Assembly (NCBI GenBank): GCA_052034865.1
Contig: JBPOIC010000047.1
Location: 1-36,683, forward strand
DNA from: JBPOIC01 sp052034865
GTDB taxonomy: Bacteria > UBA10199 > JADFYH01
Reading direction: 5' to 3'
Length of the DNA: 36,683 nt
Below are positions 1-9,000 of this stretch, in pieces. The position numbers were made by a program, and so were the translations under genes. The notes under the pieces were generated by a model, which saw only the letters and a program-made list of their open reading frames with translations, made no database searches and was not told the origin of the DNA. Each line of letters starts with the position of its first letter. The stretch's first letter is position 1.

Positions 1-3000
1 TTTCCTCCCCCCAAAAGTTGCGTTGTCAGATTGATGTGGATTTAAGTCGGGTGGAGGTGGCGATTCAGTCTAAAGACGAGGCGGGGATTAAAAGTGAGCT
101 GCGGGTGCTGGCGGGTCTTTTTAGTAAGCTTGCAAAATCGCCTTCTTCAGATCCTTTGATAAAGGCTGAAGATGTGATCCGACGGCATCAGTTTTTTAGG
201 ATCGCGTCTTCTTGTGAAGGATTGGATTTATCGCTGGATTCAGAAGGTGAGCTTTTTGCGGATTTGTTGCAGGCCCAAAGTGAGCTGGGTGAGCAGGTGG
301 CTCAGGCTATCTCTTCATTAAAAGACGGAGAAGGAACCTCGCTTGTACTTCTTTCTCAAATCAAGGTGTTACTTAAATTGGATGGGGCCTTAGAGGACAA
401 AGGCTTGTATCTAAACGATCTGCTTTACTTAAAGACGTGTGTAGAGCGTTTGCCCGCCGATGTGATCCCTCTTTCTGAAAGAATCGGGCTTTTATCCGAA
501 ACACTTCTAAAACCCTTGGCCTACTTAAGGGCCGATCAAAAGCAGGCGGGGCAACAGGCCTTTTCAGATTCGCTCATGCTCACCGGTCGCATGCGTGAGG
601 TGGCGGCCTTGCTTACTTCTGTTTTGGCCAAGGATTTAAAGTCTGAGGAGTCTTTGGCCCACTTTTTTTCAAAGCTGATCGATTCAGAAGAGACGGCTTT
701 GGCTTCTTTTTTATCCGCTCACGGGATCGAGCAGTATCTGATCACTTATCAAAGAGCCGAGCAGGGACTTGCTCAGGCAGTTTTAGAAAATCCAGTCACT
801 ACTTCAGACAAAAGTGAAGAGCTACGCGAGGGCCTGCTTTCTTCTTTGGAAGGCTTTGTGCGTACGCGTGAGAAGGGCAAGGCCTTAGAGGTTTTGTCTT
901 ATCTTAAGCAGTTTACGGATAAAGAGTTTCTGATTCATCCCGAAGGCCTAAAGGTCCGCCAGCGCCTCGTTCAGATTCTGCGTTTAAATGATCTGCTGAT
1001 GGATGAGGCCAGGACAGAGGCAGATGCTTTAAAAGAGCTTGGTGAAAAGATTGGGGCGGGGCTTTTATCCAAAGGAGATTTGAAACCAAAAGACATGGCC
1101 TTAATCCTGGCGCTTCAAAGTGTGTATGAGCAGCCTTTGGCCTCGGCCGAGGCTTTAGAGCTTTCTCAAAAGCTTCAAGAGAAGCTTCAGAGAATGGCCG
1201 ATGCGATCGAATATGGCCTGGACGGTGATTTTGATGAATCAAAACTTTCCCATGCGTTTTTGGAAAAGCAGGAAAGGATTTTGGAGCCTGCCAGGCGCAC
1301 AGAAGCGGCCCGTCAGCTCTTAAAGCTGCATGGGCATTTGTATTTAAAAAAGCAGGAGCTTTGTAAAAAGGATTTAGAGGAAAAGGCGATCTGGATGAAG
1401 CGCTTGCAAAAGGATTTAGAGCGCCTCACTCAGGCGACCCTTCAGCAGGTTAGCTCATCTTCAGAATTGGAGCCAAGTGCAGAGCAAAAGATTCAGCTGA
1501 TCTTAGACACGGTTTCTGAGCTGGATGGCTTCAAATCAGAAGAGGGTCTCAATCCAGTTCGTCTGCACGCGCAAAAAAGATTACAGGCAGCGCTCAATCA
1601 CCTTCTCAAAGAGCGCCTCCATCAGATCGATCCTGAGCTGGTTTCCTCTCCCACCCTCTCGCTCAACGTCTCTAAAACAGAGCTGCAGATTTTATTTGAG
1701 CAGGATTTGGATCAGATCCTTCAGACAGCCTTTGAAAATCCCACAATGGTGTCCCAAAGCCTGGCCACCCTCATCGGCAATCCAGAGTCCCTTCAGAAAT
1801 TTTTAAAAGGCTGGCAAACCCTTCAGGCTTCTGTGGCTTCAACCGAGGGTGAGATTGATCCTCAAAAGTTGCAGCAATCCATCCAGATTGCCGTTCAGGC
1901 GGCCAGTCTTGAAGGGATCAAGGTGCCAGGCCTCATTCATCGGGCCTTACAGCCTTTAATCGCCCTGACTCAAAATCCAAACCTGGAAAGAAGTGAGCGC
2001 ATCTCTTTAAGCTTTCAGCTTTATGATCTGTACCGAGACACTGGGGAAACCAAGCAGGCGAGGCAAGTCCTTCAAACCCTTCAGGCCGATCTTCAAAAAG
2101 AGATTCAAAATCCCATTGATTCTAGCGTGTCTCGAGAGGATCTCATTCGTATCCGTCGCTTGGCGGTCGCCTTAGAGCTTAAAGGGCATGAGCCTTCAAA
2201 GCTTGATCAGGCGTATCGGCTTTTTTCTACCTTATCAGAAGTAAGCCCAGGAAAGAGCCCGGACTGGGTCCAGGCGATGGCTTGTGAGCAGATCAAAGAG
2301 CTTCAGACAAGACAACAAGAAGAGCGCATCAGCTTTCCTTTAGAGCTTTTGCGCAGTTTTTTAGAGGAGCATTTAGATAATCATTTTGAAGGAAAAACCT
2401 GGTACGGAACGGGTTGGGTCTCGGATCAGTCCTCAATCCCCAGGCGGGCCTTTCAGCGATTTTTAAATATCTCGGATGCCTTGGGTCAGCAGCTCAATCA
2501 CTTGGGTGTGAATGTGGGTGTGGGCGAAAAATCCTCGCTGGAGTGGCATAAGCAAAGGGAGCGAGAGCGGATTGATGAAGTGATGTTTGAGGCGGAAGAG
2601 AAGCTAAGATCAGGCTTAAGCTTAAAGCAGGCGCTAGATCAGCTTCAAAAGCGCTATGGGGATGATTTTGTTTCAGAGTCCATCGCGGCCTTTTTAAGCC
2701 TAAAAGACACGCAAGGTAAAAGCTTTGTGGCAGTGCTTTCTCAAGCCAAGCTTTCTTTGAAGGCTTTGGAGAAAACGGCACAGAAGCTGTGTGAAAAGCT
2801 GGCGGAGAGAAAGTATCTGCAGAGTGCTTCTCAGCTTTCCCAGCGTTTGAGTGCGGAAGGACGTGAGGACTGGCATCAACGGATGCAGGAGAAGATCTCT
2901 GAGCTTCAGTTTAGAGAAGCGATCATCCAGCAGCTTTTGGATGTGACGGTGATTGGGGCGAAAGACCCAAAGGTGGCGATGAAGAATCTGGTGGTTTCGA

Positions 3001-6000
3001 CGTTGAGCGGAGGAGCCGCGCAGCTGGCGGCGATTGCTGCGAAAGCGGTGCTGATCTATAGGGTGGTGCACGGGGTTCAAAAGGTCTCGGGTAAGCTCAC
3101 CTCTTTGGTTCAGGTTTACAGGAGTGGGGCTCAGGCAAAGCTGGCTTTGAGCCGGCTGCATCGAATAGAGCGGGCCGCAACGGTTGTTTTAAATAACCGC
3201 TTTACGGTGTGGGCCGTAAAATCAGCTGCGGATGCGGCAATCAACCAGTGGATCGAGGCTAAGCTTCACGGTGAGGATTTGTCCGCTTTAGAGTTTTCCC
3301 ATCGGTTTACGAATGCTTTTATCAGTGCAGGGATGAGCCATGCCTTTGGAAAGAGTGCGCACAATCGGGGGATTTTGGCTCGGTATCTGGCGGGAGTGGC
3401 GGGGCAGTGGGCGGGCGATCAGGTGAAGTGGAGGTTGGGGCTTGAAGAGAAAGATCCTCAAGGATTTGTAAGACACCTTCTAAGCTGTGCGGTTCGTGAG
3501 TTTCATTCAAACGTAGCCTTCCTGACCCTTCTTGCCCCGAGCATAAACCACTTTGATCATCACATTGAGATAGCGCGCATGCGGGCAGGGATGGTTCCGT
3601 CTTTAAGGCGCTTAAAAGTGGATTGTCAGATTCAGAAAGGATCCAAGAATTATCGATCCGAGACCTTGGCTTTGATGGATCAGTTGCAAGGGCGGATCCA
3701 GCGCATGCCTTATTTGGGCGAGCTTAAATTAGAGCGCATCTTGCAGCGAATCCCGGAGCCCTTGCTTTCGCATACGGCTCAGGGTTTAGGGCTTGATCCT
3801 GAAGCGATCCACGCACGCACGGCGGTGCTTCTTTATTATGTCGATCATCCCGATCAGATTCGTCCCGCCATCCAAGCGATGCGGCCAAAACCCTCAGCCC
3901 CAACGTCTGATTCTCATGCAGATTCCTCCGCCCCATCTTCAGCGCAACCTGCTGCACCCTCGGTCTACCGAGCGGCACCCGCGCAGGCGCGCCATGCCGT
4001 AGTCGACTTACCCGAGGATCTGCGTCTGCTTAAAACCCATCTGGATGGATTTTTATCGCAGGTGTTTCGCGAATCAGTTCCAGTCGAGCTTCGGGCCTTG
4101 CTGTATCACCAGGCCTTAACTCAAGGTTTTACGCTTCATCAACTTGAGCACTTATCGGCTCACGGCTCTGAGCTTCATCAAAGCTTGCAGCTCATGCAGG
4201 CAAAAGGGTTATCCGAAGAGCTTGGTCATCATCTTTTGCGCCAGGCTTTAGGCTTAAGCCGAGATTTTCAAAAGATCAGCGGCTTACTATCGGAGCTTTC
4301 GAAATTACTCCCTGAGCTTAAAGAGGCCGCTACTCTATTACATCCGGATCATCCCGAGGTTTTATCCACACTTTTAGAGACGGTGCTGATGTCGGCGCTA
4401 CTGGAAGGAAAAGAGCTTCAGTCTCAGGTGCAAGGGTTTATGCAGCAGGCGAACGAGACAAGGAATAAAAGGGATAGGATTGAGAGAGAGGCGAAGCTTG
4501 AGCTTGAAAGGGTTAACGCGAAAGCTCAGGAAGAGAAAAAGCGGGTGGGTGCTGTTACTGCCGAAAGTGATCAGGGTGGAACCCATGAAGAGCAACCTTC
4601 AGCAAAAGTGCCCGTGTTGTCGAAAAAGGAGCGGGAAGGAGCCAGGGCTCATCAGGCACAGCTTGCTGCGGTGAGAGCTTTTGGAGGACAGGTTTTGTTT
4701 GGAAGAAGTGGACAGGTGTTTCAGTCAGAGGAGGAGGGAGGGGATGGTCCGCGTTCTGCACCACTACCGAGCTCTCCGAATCCAGAATCAGTAGAAGTTC
4801 CTTTGGCGACAAGCTCAAAAGCATCGGAAGATTCCAATGTTTATAGTTGGGATGATGCCTACGCACAGGCGCTTCAACATAAAGACAGACTTTTTCGGGC
4901 AAGAATTGGACATGCTGGGCCGGTCATAGGTGTTGTTTATCGTAATGAAAATGGAGAAGAGCGCGCCTTGCTGGAAGTACACGAGTTGGAAGGAAAAGAA
5001 TTAACTATCAAAATAGAGAAGCGCACTCAAACGATCAGCTCAAAAGCAAATGAGCAGTTGGGAAAGAAGAGTACATTTGATGATCACAGCTACAAGTCGA
5101 TTTATGTGGGAGAGAAAGTAGAGTTATTGGCTCCCTCTGGAAAATTAATTCATTCCTTTGAGTTTTTGGGAACGGATGAGGATCGGAGTCATGCAATAAA
5201 ACAATTAGGAGAAGACATCGCAGAAATTGACCGCATTACTAAAGCTTTAAAAATCCCCTCGTACAATGGAAGTCTCAATGAGATGGTTGCGGTTATAAGA
5301 GCCCGACCTGATGGTGAGGAAGGACTGCTTGATTGGAAGAGAGGGTTAGAGGATCGACTGTTACGACTTGATCCTATATACGTGAGAAAAATACCTCTTG
5401 AACAAGAGACAGCACAATCTGAAGGTTCAGAAGATCCAACCCCTTCATCTCCAACAGGGGTACCACCCAATTCCACAGCAGGCTCAGCAGAGAGTTCTCC
5501 ATTAACTGTTGAAGAAATCCGCTCTTCTTTCTTCGGTCATCTTCCACCAGATAAAATCCCTCTTTTCAAACATGTTCTATATCAACTTGCTACATGCGGA
5601 GAAGAAGCCGCGGCAGTCCCTTATTTAGCTAAGACTACCGAGCGCACCGCGCTCTTTCCTAATGGACGAGGAATGACGCTTCCGCAGGCTCTAAGTATTG
5701 TCGATAGAGATATTAGAACTCTTCTGGATGAGAATCGCAAAAGTGATTCTCCTTTGGTTGAGAGAATTGAGGTAAATAGAGAAAATGTATCCAGCACAAT
5801 AGGATCCAAGGCAAATCACGCCTTTCGTCTTACAGCGAGGGGTAAAGAATGGTTCGCAGCCCATTCAAAAGTCTTGGATGAAGAGATACCTGTGATACAA
5901 AATCCGTCCAATCCATCCGCAGTTGCCGGTGTTTCTGCTCAAAAAATTGAGAGAAAATGGAAGCCCATTCAGATCTTTATTTTGAAATATCTGAAGGAGC

Positions 6001-9000
6001 AAAAAGATAAAGCAAACATAGTTACTCTGGAAAATCTTCGCGAGGCTATAAAACCTCTTTTTGGAGTCGATCCTGAAACCAATGATGTGATGGATTGTGA
6101 TGTTTTTTATAGAAAAGTCTACTTTGCCTCACACGCTCTTCGAGATCACAATCCTTCTCTCATAGGTTTTAAATGGAGATCTCCATCCATTAATTCCGAA
6201 AAACCCTCAGGACATCAAATTGGCTATAGGCGTCGTCGTATTGCCGTTTATGAGATTACCGAAGCTGGAATGGCAGAGATCAATCGTTTGGTTTCATCTG
6301 CTCTCGATACAAAGACGCTTGATTCTGAACCGGCAACACCCACAAGACCGACAGATCATTTTTTATTCGAAGGAAGATCTCTGACAAGAATCGATCTTTT
6401 TCTTCTTCAAGTTCTTCAAGGGTGTGATGTGGATGGAGCTGCCATCGCCTATCTGGCCGAGAGGCTTAAAGAAAGTGGTTTGTATATTCCACGATCTGGG
6501 AACGACTATAGGGCTTATTACAAAGAAAGGGTCGGCAAATCGTTGAGGGACATGAAACATGGCGAAAATCCACTCGTCACTGCTGATAAAATGAAAGGAG
6601 GCTGTCGAAGTGTCCTCACAACCGAAGAAGATAGGCTTGGTTCGGGAAGGGAGGCATTTCATCTTTCCGAACATGGAGTAAAGGCTTTAGCCGTCTACCA
6701 AAAAAATCCATCTGGAGTAGAAGCTTTACTACCCAGAGGAGTTATTGAGGTAGAAGCTGCTCCGGCGACAGCTACCTTTCAGAATGTTCCTGTAGATTTT
6801 CCAGCGCCTCCGCCTGTTGCAACACCTCCTTCAGAACCTCAGCCCGTCATTCCAATCGAGCTTCCAACTCCACCTCCGCCACCTGCTGCCATAACGCCTT
6901 CTCCAAGTGGAACAACAGGACCGGCTCCAAGTCCGCCAAGAGAACCTTTGGCAGCTCATTTAACCAGTAGAACTCCGAAACCTATCGCACAGATCAGATC
7001 AGGTGATGTCGTTCTGAGAACATCAAACAATCAGGATACCTATCGCCTAAGAACAGCTGTTACCACTTATTACAACACGTTCTTTCTGGCTCAGATAAGA
7101 AGATTGTTGCCTGATAGGAATGCTGATGCCCAGGCAATGAATCATGTTTTTAGGGCCCTGATAGAACAAATAGGTTTGCAGAGATTATCTGAGCAGAGAG
7201 TAAGACGGATTGCAGAAAACACGAAAGTGGAAGTCCATCGAGTACAGGAGATCGAAGGTGTTATTTTCGATCATTTAAAAGATTATTTGGACGGGAAAAT
7301 TAAGGAAGGTGATTTGCGAAAGGGTAAACTTGTTCTTCCAGAACCTTGTCTATCTCCGGAAGCCTTGGTGAAATCTGTGGTGACAGAAGGGCCACCGACT
7401 TCTTCAGGATCTACACCTCCTGCTGCGCCAATTGAGCCTCCAGCGCCTCCACCCGCTGCAAAGCCGGCGGCGGTGCAGCCATCAGCCGCTCCTGTTGAGA
7501 TTCCACATTTAGCTCCTGCAGCTGATCCAGGCGCAACAGCCTTCATTTCTTCTGTAGATGCAGGAACAGTTCCACCACTTCCTTCTCCCCCACCACCGCC
7601 TGAAGTTGTTGCTTCTGACCCTGCTAGGTCGACTTATTTACATACCCCACTTCCTACACTCGAAAGCGCCGTTCTTATCGTTGTTGGCAACGTGCTGGAA
7701 AATGCAGAATCCCCTCAACCCTTGTACTCATCAAAATTGAAGCCAGAGTTTGAAAAAGAGATGAAGGCCAGAGGTGAAAGCCCAGCTGGGGATTTGGAAT
7801 CCCGAATCACTTCTCTTCTAAACAAAGAGGGCGGCACGTTCATCACAGGTAAAGGAGAAGTTCATCCTCCCTTTTTAAAGATTGAGTCTCTTTCAAAAGG
7901 TAAATTCGGTTTTGTTTTAACGGATGAAGGAAGTGTGGCCTTAGCGGCTGAAAAGGAGATTTCAAAACCCAAAAAAGAGGAAGTGAAACGGGTTAGAGAG
8001 TTTAATGCCCTTGGTAACGATATAAAACTTTTCCTGCAAGCGATCTATCTGACACATCAGACTGGAGATTCAGATGTTGTGATCAGGATTTTGGACGGAG
8101 TGTTGAAACGTGCTCAGGATATTGTAAATGATCTGGCAACCAAAAATTCCGAGGCACTGGGTCGTTTGGTTGATCAAGGTTGGGTGGAGGTTTTTAAACC
8201 GGATGGAGCGAAAGCTCAAAGCACTGAAATTCCCAAAATGAATTTGATAGGAGCAAATGTTCTTCTCACTGAAAAGTGCCTTTTCTTTGCTAAAGAGCTT
8301 GCTCCTCACGATGAGTCTGGTGAAGGGGGATCCATTGCAGCGTTGCATTCCGCACCAAAAGCAGAAGAAGCACCACCCACACATACACAATTTGCATACT
8401 TGCTTGCAATTCTGAAACTGGAGAAAGAGAACGGAAAATATACTGCAGAGACAATAGATCGATTTGGAAGGACTTCAACTATTCTGGAAGTTTTGCGACC
8501 TTTGTTCAATGGTAGCAGATCGGAATTAGTGGAATTAATGGATCGAGGGTGGGTAGAGGTTTATGTTCGTGAGGGTCAAGAGATATTAAAAGTTCCTCAG
8601 GAACAAATACCTGAATTTTCTTTTAGAAGAAAAGCCAGTTTTTGTTTAACTACTCAGGCAAGAGATCTCATTAATGGATTGCTATCTTCGGTTTCCTCTC
8701 TTGGAGGAAAGCCCCCATCTCCTGTACCTCAAGCAACATCTCCTACGCACGATGAGCCGGCAGTAACGGTACCCCCTCCAGTTGATCCTCCATCGTCTTC
8801 GTCAGCACCCAACTCAAAACCCGTCGTTGAAGAAGGGCACGAGACAACTTCGCCTCCCAACCCTCTTTCAACACCACCATCCGCAGCGGCTCCAGTGGGT
8901 CCAAGACCACCTTCAGAACCTCCGCCCGCTGCAAAGCCGGCGTCGGTGGCAACGCCCGCTGCACCTTCAGACACTATGAGACCTGCTCCGGTTGGGGCTT

